Shown: one piece after another, positions 9,973 through 22,428 of the stretch
Position numbering within the stretch: position 1 is the stretch's first letter
Layout of the letters: every line of letters begins with the position of its first letter
Position numbers and translations under genes: made by a program
Origin: Larix kaempferi
Taxonomy: Eukaryota > Streptophyta > Pinopsida > Pinales > Pinaceae
Assembly: GCA_027924585.1 (NCBI GenBank)
Contig: BSBM01000096.1
Span: 4,774,001 to 4,838,000 of the forward strand
Reading direction: 5' to 3'
Length of the DNA: 64,000 bases
The notes under the pieces: generated by a model
Database searches by the model: none
The model's input: the letters and a program-made list of their open reading frames with translations, nothing else
Told to the model about the DNA's origin: nothing

Positions 9973-12759
9973 TTCCTCCTAATAGAGAGGTGGAGCACGA
10001 GATACAATTATTGTTAGATTCTCCATTGCTAAAGATTGGACTATACAAACAGTCTGTCATAGAAGCAGATGAAGTGAAGAAACAAATGCAATAGTTGTTG
10101 GAGTAGGGCATGATCCAACCAAGCGCATCACCTTGTGGGTCACCTATCATCATAGTACCAAAGAAGCACGGGACTTGGAGGATGTGCATCGACTATAGAG
10201 CTTTGATCAAGATCACACTCAAGAATCAATACCCTCTTCCTAGGATCGATGATCTGTTCGACCAGTTGCAGCATGCCAAGTACTTCACCAAGTTGGATAT
10301 AAAATCGAGATACCACCAGGGGTGGGTAAAGGAATAAGACACCCAAAATACCTCCTTCATGACTAGGAAAGGTCTATATGAATGGTTGGCAATGTTGTTT
10401 GGTTTATGTAATGCAACAACTACATTTATGCGTTTGAATGATGTATTACGCCCTTTCTTATATTTTTTTGTTATAGTATATCTAGATGACATACTAGTTT
10501 ATAGTGCTACCTGGGAAGAGCACATCTCACATCCCAAGTAGGTGTTAGAGACTTTGAAAAGGCACCAGTTGCTGTCTAATTTGAATAAATGTGAGTTTTC
10601 CTAGTAGCCCTTGGTGTATTTTGGGTATGTGATTCATGGAGGAGAACTCAAGATTGATCTTGCAAATATGGAGTCCATCACTAAGTGGTCTACTCCTACA
10701 AATGTCACTAAAGTTAGGAGCTTTTTGTGGGAAACAAAATACCTTCAGAAGTTCATAGCTTCCTTTTTTGATGTGGTTTCACCCCTCCATGCCATAACAA
10801 CCAACATCAAGGGATTCTAGTGGGGAAAGAATCAACAAAAAGCCTTTGAAAATATCAAGTGAAAGATTAGTTAGGCACTAGTTCTTGCATTGCCTAATTT
10901 ACATCAGCCTTTCGAATTTGATACATATGCAAGTGGGTATGCAATGGGAGCAATGTTGATGCAAGGAGGGAGGCCATTATGATATCATTTTGAAATGATT
11001 CATGGGGTAGTTCTAAACTACCCTACCTACGATAAGGAACTCTATGCCCTTGTTCAAGTTGTTAAGAAGTAGAAGCACTATCTGAGGGTCAAGGAGACCA
11101 TCATTCACACTGATCACCAACCACTACAGTATTTCCAGGCCAATAGTAAGCTACAACAGACCAGGCATTATAAGTGGATGGGATTCTTACAACAATTCCA
11201 TCTAATCATCACGTATAATAAGGTAAATACTAACAATATGGAAGACATGTTCTCAAGGCCACCTACAACCAAGATTACACCTTTGGGAACTCTTATGCAC
11301 ATAGAACCTTTTACCCATGATGCATACAAGGAGGAATACACAGAAGATGGGGACTTCAAGGAGGTATTTCAACAAATGCAAGGTCAATCCCATATAGAAG
11401 AAGGTGACAACAAGGCTGACTACCATCTCCAAGATGAGTTACTCTACAAGCTAGACAAGCTCTATGTTCCTAAAGGTGAGAGATTGAAACTTATTAGAAA
11501 GACACACACCTCCAAAGTTGCAAGGCACTTTGGTATAGGGAAGAGAGTTGTAAAATTACCGAGGTATGTTTAGTGGCATATAATGCAAGAAGATGTAGCT
11601 CGGTTTATCAGAGGGTGCATACTTTGATGTACATACAAACCCAACAATAGGAAGCAAGGTCTATACCATCTCTTACCTATTCCTACAAGACCATGGGAGA
11701 GCATCTCCATGGATTTTGTGGGTGGTCTTCGAACCACTAGGAAGGGACATGACTATTTATTTGTGTTAGTTGATATATTCAACAAGATGTGCATTCTTAT
11801 GCCTTGTAAAAGGACGATCAAAGGACAAGAAGCAACAAAAATGTTCTTTGAACAAGTTTGGGTGCACTTTGGGATACCAAGGAGCATCATCTCAGATAGG
11901 GATTCTAGATTTCTTAGTACATTTTGGACTAACTTTGGGAAAAGATGGACACTAAGTTGAAGAGATTTACAACATTCCATCCACAAATAGATGGACAGAC
12001 ATAAGTAGTCAACAAGACTTTGGTGCAACTTTTGAGGGGTTACAATTAGAAGCATCCGAAGACTTGGGATGAAAATGTGATCTACATCCAACACTCTTAT
12101 AACAGAGCAGTTCACACTTCCATTGGGAAGTCCCATTTTGAAACTTGGTTTGGATACTTGCCACCTTCACCTTTAAATGTTGTTTATGGACCTCAATATA
12201 AGTGAGGGAAGACACCACAGATGAAGCAATAAGAGATGAAAATCTCATTGATAAGATTAGGCAGATCCATTTACAAGTACATGGAGCACTGAAGAAGTCA
12301 CATGAAAAGTACAAGGAAAAACATGACCAACATAGGGTTGAGAAAACATTCAAGGTGGGAGATAGAGTATGGTTACACCTGAACAAGGAAAGACTACATG
12401 GTCCTGATAAAAAGATCAAGGCTCGAGGTATGGTATTTTTGAGGTATTGGAGAAGGTGGGAGATAATGCCTACAGACTTAGTGTACCCCCATACATGTGC
12501 ATTTCTTCTGTAGTGAATGTAGAAAATATGAAACTCTATGAACCTTCCATGTTGGATCAGGAACCTGAGAAGGTCTTACCTTATGTAGAGGACTTAGCAC
12601 CAGAGGCTCGTGTAGATTTAGCAGAAGACATCGTTTTGCAAAAGAAGTCCAAAACTACCAGGCTAGGACAATATGAACTCTGGCAGGTGGGGTTGGAAGG
12701 ACATCTTCCAAGCAATGCTCACCTCATTGCAGAGGGAAATTTTCCTCACCTTATTTAGT
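9973..12759 (+). pseudogene. pol: Element B RT-RNase H-integrase pseudogene
   Basis: The order of domains is clear. RT begins before MIQPSASPCGSPIIIVPKK and has [28 protein letters not shown] and the catalytic VYLDDILVYS near 10475. RNase H has the TDHQPLQYF motif near 11110. Integrase has MDFVGGL near 11709, ISDRDSRFL near 11890 and HPQIDGQT near 11980. The C-terminal module has VGDRVWLHLNKERL and NVENMKLYEPSMLDQE. There are many in-frame stops (for example near 10336, 10540, 10818, 11571) and a frameshift near 12440. The reading ends at GNFPHLI (12759), just before the polypurine tract. The quoted motifs contain no joined or corrected sequence. Confidence 0.9.
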
Positions 12760-12796
12760 GAATATTTTGGGGACCAAAATCCTCCCAAAATGGGGA

Positions 12797-13659
12797 TGTG
12801 TGATATTAAATAGATCAATATATAATTTATCACCTACTTGGATATTTTGGGGTCAAAAGATTGGGTGCATTGGCTTGTAGGGCCCATTTTATGGGCAGGT
12901 TTCACTTTTCATATTTGGGGTAAAAAACTGTATGAAAAATTCTGAGGCCATTTTGAGGGCTTAATTGACACTTTTTTTGCTCAAGATTCCATGTTCTACA
13001 GATCGATACCTTTCCAATGGTCCAAAAATCCCCTCAAATGGAGTCAATATGAAGAAGTTATGCCTCCTGCAAGTTGACCACCATGGTACTAAGTGGATTC
13101 CACACCAACTCTCATTTCTCGAACATGTGGAGCTAGTCATGTGTGGACTTTCAAGAACATTTTAGAAGGTCCAAAACCCTAACCCTAATTGGGAGTTGGG
13201 GCATGCAAAAACTCTAAAATTAACCCTAGGCAACTATTAGGCCATGTTAAATACTGGGTCATCATGATAAGAAGGGGGTTCCATTATTTTGATGTATTGT
13301 ATTATTCCATAATTGATAAAACAACACAAGAGTGGATGTTAGAGCATAAAAGATGATACAAGAGATCTTGTAGTATTCATTCTGGCTGTAGAGTCATAGG
13401 TAACTCGATAGATAGTACCATTTCCTTTGTATTTGCAATTTGACATAATGAGCAAGGCATAGTCCTCATTTGTGGCTAGTTTTTCCCCATAGCGGGTTTT
13501 CCCAGAGTATATCTTATGTTATTGTGTGGATTGTGTACATATTTTCCTAGTTATTCATTTTTCAGTTTCATTGTATTCAATATTTTATAAAATAAAATTA
13601 ACACAATGAATTAAGTTGTAAGATCTATTGTGATGAATTGATTAAGTGGAATATCCACA
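12797..13659 (+). repeat. Element B 3' LTR
   Basis: Starts TGTGATATTAAATAG immediately after the polypurine tract AAAATGGGGA and appears to end AATATCCACA, giving imperfect inverted ends. The right end is placed by this end symmetry only, because the partner LTR is outside the window. Confidence 0.6.
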
Positions 13660-14496
13660 ACAGTTTATGGATCAGTTTCCCATTGTCACCACACCATCTG
13701 TTCCTCTCACTATAGGTCAACTCTCTGTTGGAACAAGAGGGGAAACCATAAAAAAATGTTTATAATATTCTATAGAGTTTAAAGGATGGTGGATTTCCAA
13801 GGCTAGTGCTTTTCCAATTGGGCAATGTAGTCAATGTCAATAGTCAAGATGGTTCAAATAATATGGAAGGAGTAATTACACTATTATAAACATTCTCTAA
13901 CCCACCACACCGATTTATTTCAATATGCAAAAAATAAAAGGAGGTCCCTTATGATGATGCTCCTCAAAATTAGTTCAAAATCAACCAAGTAATAACATGC
14001 AACCATAAATATATAATTAAAGGACGACGATATATAAACCATAACAAAAGTATACAAGAGTAGGAAGTCTTCTTTATAGAATGAACAACCAAAAATATGT
14101 CATTCTTCAATTATGATTTCACCCAAAGAAAGCGGGCCTTAAACATGCCACATTTACTCCTCAACATGAGTGAATAATGTGAACCAAAATGTTACAACAA
14201 CAAATATCCTTCAATGAAAACAATGACTGCAACAATATGAAGAGAGGGTTTCACCTCAACCTTAGCATCCTCTTATCAGAGCCAAAACTTCCTTTAATAA
14301 AGATTATTCCAATAGATTTGTATTAATAATTTCTAGCCATCAAATTGACCCAAGAAAACAAAATAAAGATGAAGAATCTCACATTGAAGTGCTCCTTAAA
14401 TTCTTCCTACCAAAAGATATTCAATTAAGCTTGTAGGGGATCTCTGTGCCTCTAGAAAATGAATCTTTCATCTGTATATACCTTTCTCCATCCCAA
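13660..14496. other. Gene-free AT-rich sequence, left flank of element C
   Basis: No coding stretch, RNA gene or clear repeat seen. It was contiguous with 18102 onward before element C inserted, since the duplicated CCCAA marks both sides. Confidence 0.5.
14492..14496. repeat. Target-site duplication of element C (left copy)
   Basis: CCCAA immediately before the TG of the 5' LTR; the same five bases follow the 3' LTR at 18097-18101. Confidence 0.9.
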
Positions 14497-15173
14497 TGTT
14501 GGAGTATTAAAAAACCCCACTTATACCATTTTAGACTTAGGATATAATTAATTAATCATTTATGATTAATTTCCTTAGTTTTGACTAGGTAAATATGGCC
14601 AGTTTTGTCTTTTAGTGGACCACTTTCCATCCTAAGTCACTAGGGCGCACTTGAGGAGAATATGGATAAGATTTCATTGGATTCTATCTGATTTCTTTCC
14701 ATTCTTGGTTTAGAAGGTGCTTTCTTGATTTAGACAACTTTATCCTGTTTTTTCTACTTTCTAGTGGATAAGGTAAAGCTAGTTGACTTAGAAACTCTTG
14801 CCACTTGACCAATTCGACCTCCACATCATTTTTTCTCTCCTAAAGGAATCATTACATTCCATTTACCTCACTCATGAGTTTCCATACCATATTTATCAAA
14901 TTCGTGAGCCTTTAGACAGTTTTGGAAACAACTTTTGCCACTTAGGGGGTTTTTTACCTTTAGTAAGCTTTTTCTTTTTGTCCTTTTCAACTTGCCTCTA
15001 AGGAATTTGATTTTCTCCATGGAAGATGTTTTATATATTGTAAACATATTGATGAATAAGATACAAAGAGTTTTCCACAAATTATCTTCTTTATTCTTCT
15101 TCTCTCATTCTCAGAAATATTCCATGTGAATTTGTCTTATTGAATCTAGATCTAAGCCATTGAAAATCTCACA
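14497..15173 (+). repeat. Element C 5' LTR (677 bp)
   Basis: TGTTGGAGTATT to ATCTCACA, directly followed by the primer-binding site TGGTATCAGAGCC. It aligns end to end with 17421-18096. Confidence 0.93.
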
Positions 15174-15225
15174 TGGTATCAGAGCCATATAATTCTCACA
15201 TGGTATTAGAGATAGATTGATTCAA
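15169..15225 (+). promoter_or_regulatory. Element C primer-binding site, tandemly duplicated
   Basis: CTCACATGGTATCAGAGCC at the LTR end is repeated about 27 bp downstream as CTCACATGGTATTAGAGAT. The first copy matches tRNA-iMet; the second is a decayed duplicate of the LTR end plus binding site. Confidence 0.75.
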
Positions 15226-15280
15226 AACAATTTCCATAGTGTTTTTTGCAGGGTATTTCCATCACCAGGAGCGCATCAAC

Positions 15281-17239
15281 ATGGATCAAAATCAAACTAA
15301 AGCTGTGACTCTCACTCCCTTCAACTACTTTGACTAGAAGGCGCATATGATCGTCCAACTTTGAAGCAAATGATTGTATAGAGTCACTATGGGGCTTGAA
15401 ACTGAGCCATGAGCTATTGCATTAAAATCCAAATCGTTCAATAGGCTTTATGAAGCTTATGGGTTACTTTGTCTCTCTGTATCGCCAGATCTTCTATTCC
15501 ATATTGACTCTATATCCACTCCAAATCAAGTGTGGACAAAGCTAGAGTCTCTCTTTGGAAAACAGGACGAGCTCAGAGGTCATTTATTGGAGATTGATCT
15601 GATATCACTTAGTCCAAGTAATTTCGATTCAATGGAAGAGTTCATCTCAAAATTCAATAACCTGGTGCTTCAACTCAAGCAATGTGGCATAGATAAGAAG
15701 GATGAGTAACTAATCCTCACCATTATGTCAAAATTGAGCTCTGAATACTCAGTATTTGTGTCTACGTTTCATACTACAAGACTTGCAGTTCCCGATTGGA
15801 AGATGCCAACCTTGGATGCAATCACCGATTCACTCACAAAGGAGAAGGAAAAGCTAGTCAAAATGATGGATCTAACACCCTCCAAGGACTTTGCACTTGT
15901 TTCTCATGGAGAAAAGAGTTTCAAGAATGACAAATCCAAACAAAAGATGTTGTTAGATGAAGATGACTCTGATGAAGATTCGAAAGCCAAGAGGATGAAG
16001 GACAAGAAGGAGAATCCCAAGTGTTCTTATTGTTGCAAAGGGATTCATCCTGAGAAATATTGTTTCAAAAATAAATTGGACATCATGGCCAAGATGCTTG
16101 AAGAGAATAACATAGATGTTCTTGACTTTGCAAGAAAAGAACAAGGCAAGCTTGTTGTAGAGCAACAACACTGTCTCCAAGCCTCTCACCAAGGTAATCA
16201 TGCTTATGCCTTTAGTACTAGAGTGAAAAATCCTTCTTATGTCTTTGATTTTGATTTACATTTTGACATATTAGAATCAGAAACCTCCACCTCCTCCTTG
16301 GTACAATCCCCAATCAGTTCACCCAAGTCTTCTCTCAAATCTAGTCATTTTTCACTAGTTTTTGACTTGTCTTTTGAAAGGCTTTTCCAACTCCATTCAA
16401 ATATTTCATATTCTGATTTTGAAGATGATATACAGTCCGATATGCAGGTCATGACACCTCCCACACCATTTTACCAACCATTGGATGCACAAAAGGCCCT
16501 ACAATCCCCAAGTTCTCCAGTTAAGAAACAACACAATTCCATGGTTTCCTACAATGTGTCGCTTGTCTCTGTTGTTCTTATGTCTATCATATCTTTCATT
16601 GGTTGGAAAACCATGTCTTTGGCCATCATTGGAATGATATTCCACACATATGGACCTGATCCCATCACTCATGGTTCAAAATTCAAGTCCTCAAATCCTC
16701 CAGGCTCGCTCAGCTGTCGGAGAGACCTAGTTGCTTACTTCCTTCATAGTGAAACTCTATCCCATCATGGAAACTCTACACCTTTGTTGTTTTCTGCTCC
16801 ATATGAATCAAATTATGATATTTCAGAGATGCATGATCTCATTTACAATATCATAGAGGTTCTACATTAGTTTGAGAAGAAGGTACAAGAATTAGTGCAC
16901 CACATTGCAGCTGCACAAGAAGTTGATCATGTTGAGTCTATTGATGCATTTTGGGAAGGAGTTTTCACATATATTTTTTCCATCATTTCTTATGTGTCCA
17001 AATCAGATCATACATGTTATAAAAACAATAATAATTCATATAATGCTCCCCCATATTCAGAATATGAGCTTCATGGAGCCTCTACACATGGTTCTTGCCT
17101 ACACCACATTGATGCACTTATGCATGATCATGACATTCACAATCTCTTCATCAAGTCTGTTACTCTCATCAAGTCTGTTACTCAGAAGCATCCCATTCGG
17201 CTCATTAAACTCCTCCAAATGAGGAACAAGAAAATATGA
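15281..17239 (+). pseudogene. gag: Element C Gag-like protein with C-terminal extension
   Basis: One frame from ATG 15281 to 17239. The start MDQNQTKAVTLTPFNYFD and the later LxSLFGKQDELRGHLLEIDL and MSKLSSEYSVFVSTFHTTR are typical of copia Gag (UBN2 family). A CCHC zinc knuckle CSYCCKGIHPEKYC follows near 16020. In-frame stops at 15335-15337 (TAG, where related proteins have Trp), two TGA soon after, TAA near 15707 and TAG at 16868-16870 break it; 15725-16870 is the longest open part. Downstream of Gag the frame has an acidic, Ser-rich segment and a strongly hydrophobic one (16545-16665) that could span a membrane. No protease or pol follows. The role of the extension is unknown. Confidence 0.85.
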
Positions 17240-17408
17240 AGACTTCCAAGCATGTCCATTTTTGAGGGAGGGTTTTGTTCCCATGAGGTTTTCCCTGTTT
17301 CCTCATTTTACATGGACTAGTATTTTTTGTATTGGGGTGACCATAAGCCTTGTTGCTTGGGCCCTATATTTCTGACATTTTTTCTGATTTCCACCACATA
17401 AAGTCAGG

Positions 17409-17420
17409 GTTAAGGGGGGG
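17409..17420 (+). promoter_or_regulatory. Element C polypurine tract
   Basis: GTTAAGGGGGGG immediately before the TG of the 3' LTR. Confidence 0.85.
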
Positions 17421-18096
17421 TGTTGGAGTGTTAAAAAAACCCACTTATACCATTTTAGACTTAGTATATAATTAATTAAACATTTATGATTAATTTCCCA
17501 AGTTTTGACTAGGTAAATAGGGTCAGTTTTGTCTTTTAGTCGACCAATTTCCATCCTAATTCACTAGGGATCACTTGAGGATATTATGGATAATATTTCA
17601 TTGGATTCTATCTTATTTCTTTCCATTATTGGTTTAGAAGGTGCTTTCCTAATTTAGACAGCTTTATCCTGTTTTTTCTACTTTCTAGTGGATAAGGTAA
17701 AGCTAGTTGACTTAGAAACTCTTGCCACTTGACCAATTTGACCTCCACATCATTTCTTCTCTCCTAAAGCCATCATTACATTCCATTTACCTCACTCATG
17801 AGTTTCCATACCATATTTATCAAATTCGTGAGCCTTTAGACAATTTTGGAAACAACTTTTGCCACGTAGGGTTTTTTTTACCTTCAGTAAGCCTTTTCTT
17901 TTTGTCCTTTTCAACTTGCCTCTAAGGCATTTGATTTATCCATGGAATATGTATTAGATATTGTAAACATATTGATGAATATTATACATAGATTTTTCCA
18001 CAAATGATCTTCTTTATTCTTCTTCTCTCATTCTCATAAATATTCCATGTGAAGTTGTCTTATTGAATCTAGATCTAAGCCATTGAAAATCTCACA
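17421..18096 (+). repeat. Element C 3' LTR (676 bp)
   Basis: Starts TGTTGGAGTGTT and ends CTCACA, followed by the target duplication CCCAA (18097-18101). It differs from the 5' LTR at scattered sites, so insertion is not very recent. Confidence 0.93.
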
Positions 18097-18101
18097 CCCA
18101 A

Positions 18102-19489
18102 ATTATGGCATCATCCATCTAGGGTTTTAGTAAGTGAAAAATATTTTATAACCATGGAAAGTCTCCTCCTACCTAGGGAACACCTCCTAGGGATTTCTTA
18201 TTCACATTATAGCCTTCCTTAGACCTAGATTTCCACCTAAGCACACCTCTTCTAGAGTGCAATCGGTATTCCATTATGTCTTTCTTTAGCTTAATTAGAT
18301 TATAGGTCCAAGTTTGAATTGGGACCACTTTCTCCCTTGCATAGGTCCCTTTGCAATTTTTCATCTTATTAATTATTTTGAGTATGCTTTTGTTCTTTGA
18401 TTACGGGCTCAGACTATGTCAACCATGCCACATGGTGGTTCCTCATGAACCACGATCTCCTCCACATATGTAGAACATGCTTCAAACCAAGGGTCCTTGC
18501 TCCAAACATCTCAAGGGTGAAACATGCCTCCAAATATGTGGAATACACCTTGGATAATGTATAATGCCCCATAAATCACTTTATGATGCTTTTAATTCTA
18601 TTTTGCACAAAATTTCCCTCTTGTAAAGATAGCTTCATGATCAAACAACCATAATGTTCCCTTAGTGGAATGTTCACCAGCAAGTGATCTCCTTTGACCA
18701 AAACAATTCTCCAAGTTAGGGTGTTCCTTCATCAACTCTTTCCTTTAAGATAAGGCATTTTCTATTCTTAATGCTCTTGGCCTCCCATTTATAGGAAATT
18801 CATGTTCCATGATGTATTTGACCCCTTACCTCACCATAAATAATGTTCTAGAGATATTTTGAAGTAGGGTGTCCTTGTTCTAGGGCTTCCTTTCTCAACC
18901 ATGCCAACTGTTCTAGCATGGGATTTTTAGGTGCAATGTGCCATCCATAATGCCTTTGTCATCTTGTAATTTTTTTTAAACTCCAAGGTTACTTTGTGCT
19001 TGGCAAGTGAAGAAAGTCCCATGAAAATCTAAAATAAACCATGCATTTTCAAGGGGTAACAAATGCCTCCATATGGGGACTGCACTCCCTTGTGGTGTGT
19101 GAGAGCTCCAAAATATCTGTTGTACATGAAAGGTGAATCAAAGGGTGGGCTATCTATAATGGAATGGATCCAAAATTTCACATCCTCACCATACAATAGA
19201 AAGGCTTTCTTTCCCAATTGATTACAAAACCTGAGAATATCCATCTAACTATTCATTCTCAATGGGCGACACTACAGATAAAGAAGTAAGCCCAAAATTC
19301 CAAAGGTAACATGGAAATACCCCTATTACTTGTGAACATTGAGATTACTCTTCATAACCTAATATACACTAGGAAGAAGCAATCATTAGGTGAAATAAAA
19401 TAGACAATGAAACCATTGTGTTGTCTCTTAAAAAACATGAGATCTCCCTTTGAAAATAAACAAAAACAAGGTTATGTCGAGCATCCCTT
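18102..19489. other. Gene-free sequence right of element C
   Basis: No supported coding region. Short ORFs here have no domain and no codon pattern. It probably continues the flank seen at 13660-14496. Confidence 0.5.
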
Positions 19490-19719
19490 AAGCATAGGTT
19501 GGTGATCTGCATGTGGCCAGGAAGAACGAGGGGGGAAACAGTTCGACTGAATGAGTCAGCTCTGTTATGGCGGAAGCTAAGAAACAGAATGCCAAAAGCA
19601 GGAATACAGTACACAAACATAACACAAATGTACACAGACAATATGCAAGAATGCGAACTGATTTCTATTATTGGATATAAGTTCATGACTTGATTCTCTG
19701 CTGTATATTACAATAGTTT

Positions 19720-19732
19720 ACATGCTTATATA
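19720..19732 (-). promoter_or_regulatory. Candidate LTR TATA box of element F
   Basis: CTATATAAGC on the minus strand, about 300 bp downstream of the probable LTR start in element orientation, as expected for an LTR promoter. Inference from position and motif only. Confidence 0.4.
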
Positions 19733-19789
19733 GAGAGTGATGAGACGCTTGGGTGCTTACCCGTTACGTTCAGTTACAAAGAAGTAAGA

Positions 19790-20015
19790 GCAGTTCGACA
19801 GTTCAACCGTTATAGTCGACTGGAATACAGAGAGACAGTTTGTCGAAGTTCGACAGTCGCAAGTCGCAGATCAACGCCGCATGTCGATGTTGCGAAACCG
19901 TGAGGTCGCGGAACTGGTCGAAGTCGCGAAGTTGTCGAAGTCATGTCGAATTCGAAACTTGTCGAAGTTGTGTCGACATCGATGACTTGTCAAAGAGGTG
20001 TCGAAGTCGAAATCT
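19790..20015. repeat. TCGA-rich short-repeat zone in element F LTR
   Basis: Many close copies of GTCGAAGT and TTCGACAGT-like words (for example around 19836, 19918, 19935, 19963, 20000). CpG is unusually dense for this window. Confidence 0.6.
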
Positions 20016-20320
20016 GATAATAATTCCAACTGCGATGTGGATAAAACCTCCTTCCTTAAGAAACAATGGTCCCCATTGTTTTCCCGTGAAGGTGAGGAAA
20101 CTCTTCGGTCAATTTAGTAGCAGAGTACCATTTTCCTTGTGTTGGGATCTATCCGGTTTTAGCAACCTGAAACAAGGGAATTGTGTTCGTCCTTGTATGG
20201 CGTACTCGTCGTCCCACAATGGCGTCACAAGGAAGAGGATCCTGAACATTTGGATGGATGTCATCGGGTTCTACTGTTTGCAGGTCGTTCTGTTCAGACT
20301 GTGGTGCATGGTATGGTTGA

Positions 20321-20924
20321 TGTTAAATTTTGAGCATTAATTCACAATACTCTAGGATCTTTACTGAGAGAATAACATATACAGTATATCAATGCATGAC
20401 AATCATAATAAGCATGACAAGCATCACAAGAATCAAAAGCATGAGAGACAAGAGACACAAAGTTTCCATGGGGAAAACCCTAAGGTGAAAAACCCCACAA
20501 CTTCCTCAGAGATAGAGAGAACAATGGCTCAACCAATGTACAACCAAAATACATTGAGATAGTCTCCTAGTAGCAGATGATCCTCCTCCTCACTAGTGCA
20601 CCACTTTCTGAGTGAGAGTGAGATACTTTTTCGAGTGATCTAAATAGAGATCACCTAATCTCTATTTATACTAATCTGTTTTCCCAATGACCTTATGGGG
20701 TCGACTTGTCTAGCTAGGTACATCCACAATAATATATATATTTCAGGGCCGACCCCACACATGGTGGTCTAATAACCCATCGGCAAGTACACACACATGC
20801 GACACTTGTCAATCCACATGATGACACTTCCTTATAGAGGAATGACACATCTCTAATAAGGGTACAATAAATATATATAAAATACATAGATGAAATACAT
20901 TATGAAGTTACCTATACATCAACA
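20321..20924 (-). repeat. Element D 3' LTR (604 bp)
   Basis: Plus-strand TGTTAAATTTTGAGC to ACATCAACA, matching 26925-29555 once the E1 insert is removed. It has a TATAAATAGAG box on the minus strand near 20665-20675. The minus-strand polypurine tract AGTTAAGAGGGAG adjoins it at 20925-20937. Confidence 0.92.
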
Positions 20925-21189
20925 CTCCCTCTTAACTAGGAAGGTATTTCTCGACACAGATCTGCTAGATAAGTCTTCTTCTCGGGATCATCGTCATCAT
21001 CATCGTCACTGCTGCTGCTATCTCAACCAATCTCTGACTCTACTCGTCATAGGAAGTTCTACAGAGCCAGTCCTTTTTCATTCTGGATGTAGGCCCGCCA
21101 CCTGCAGGTCTTCATCATCACTGGCCATACTGTGGAAATCTCAGGACTTATTACGTGCGTCACAAAACCTTAAAAGAGTCTCTTGACTA

Positions 21190-21770
21190 GCAAGAACCCT
21201 AAAGAGCATTTGAGGCCTTTTTCATCCTGTCCAGATCTCCAGGACTTATTACATGTGACCCCACCACAAAACCTCGAAAGAGAATCCCAGGACTGATTAT
21301 GAGCACACAGCTCAACCTATCGGATCTCCCAGGGCACAAATTACATGTGGTCACCACAAAACCTCAAAAGAGCATCCCAGGACTGATTACGAGCACAAGG
21401 ATCAACCTATCGGATCTCCCAGGGCACAAGTTACATGTGGTCATGGAAAAACCTAGAAAGAGAATCCCAGGACTGATTACGAGCACACAGCTCAACCTAT
21501 CGGATCTCCCAGGGTACAAATTACATGCCATAGGACAAAACCTTGAAAGAGCGTTTGCCAGATATCCCAGGGCACAAATTACATGCCATAGGCAAAACCT
21601 CGAAAGACTATCTGCAGATATCCCAGGGAACAAATTATATGTCCTCCCAAGAAAAACCTCGAAAGAGCATTTGCCAGATGTCCCTGGGTACGAATTACAT
21701 GCCATAGGCAAAACCTCGAAAGACCATCTGCAAATCTCCCAGGGCATAAATTACATGCTTCTCTGCACAA
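21190..21770. repeat. Tandem repeats in the element D 3' untranslated region
   Basis: About three units of ~91 bp (each with CCCAGGACTGATTA and AACCTATCGGATCTCCCAGG) are followed by about four units of ~60 bp sharing CCCAGGGCACAAATTACATG and AAAACCTCGAAAGA. Both unit types share the CCCAGG core. Confidence 0.8.
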
Positions 21771-21814
21771 CCTGTTCCACAGCCATAGAGTATCCACCTG
21801 ATACTCACCATACA

Positions 21815-22335
21815 TCATCCTGATGTACACATGATCATCCTGATCATCATCACTGCAACATCCTGCTGCATGTCATCTGGAGCAACATCCTGAAGCTCGT
21901 CATCCATGATCATCCTGATCATACACTGCATCCACCTAATGCACACCAAGTATCTACCTGATACATATCATCATACATGATCCACCTGATCATACAGTGT
22001 ATCCACCTGATACAAATACAAATACATGATACATATCATCATACATGATCCACCAGATCATACAATGTATCCACCTGATACATATACAGATACATGGTCC
22101 AAGCATCCAACATGATGCATATACAAAATACATACAAATGATCCTACTGATCATATCTAGCATCCAACATGATGCATACATACATATAAATGATCCAACT
22201 AATCATATCCATCATCCAACATGATGCGTACATACATACATAAAAATGATCCAACTGATCATATCCAGCATCCAACATGATGCATACATACATAAAAATG
22301 ATCCAACTGATCATACAATGCATCTACCAGAACAT
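21815..22335. repeat. Second tandem-repeat zone in element D: ATGATCCACCTGATCATA-type units
   Basis: Repeats of roughly 45-55 bp built on GATCCAACTGATCATA and CATCCAACATGATGCATACATAC, between RNase H and the 3' LTR. The many TGATCA palindromes could fold. Confidence 0.75.
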
Positions 22336-22428
22336 CATCCTGATGCTCATCATCCAGCGCTTACATCCATAGCCATGTGAAGGATCCTCCTTCCAACATG
22401 CTTGGAATGGATTCAGCAAATGTGTCCA

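Larger units (their letters stand above)
9973..13659 (+). mobile_element. Element B: Ty3/gypsy element, right-hand part
   Basis: A plus-strand gypsy element interrupted at 9973 by element A; its 5' portion must lie left of the window. What remains is RT through integrase (9973-12759), a polypurine tract (AAAATGGGGA, 12787-12796) and the 3' LTR (12797-13659). It is older than A, since it carries many stops and A is inserted in it. Confidence 0.88.
14497..18096 (+). mobile_element. Element C: gag-only Ty1/copia-type element
   Basis: A complete 3.6-kb LTR element: 5' LTR 14497-15173, tRNA-iMet primer-binding site at 15174, a Gag-type frame 15281-17239, polypurine tract 17409-17420, 3' LTR 17421-18096, and a 5-bp CCCAA target duplication. 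There is no protease, integrase or RT, and the 2.2-kb interior leaves no room for them, so it must use enzymes of another element. Confidence 0.93.
19490..20320 (-). mobile_element. Element F (left part): 3' end and LTR of a gypsy element
   Basis: On the minus strand the segment next to element D continues the integrase C-terminus found at 29556-30345, which shows D inserted inside F. Left of that lies an LTR-like stretch with a TATATAAG box on the minus strand near 19725 and a TCGA-rich zone (19790-20015). The left boundary near 19490 is uncertain because the partner LTR is not in the window. Confidence 0.6.

Noticed and set aside
13176-13192. Telomere-like CCCTAACCCTAA
   Set aside because: Two units only, inside the element B LTR.
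20890-21823. Plus-strand ORFs of 98 and 174 codons
   Set aside because: The second is an in-phase reading of the 91-bp and 60-bp tandem repeats; the first lies in the element D untranslated region and has no domain.
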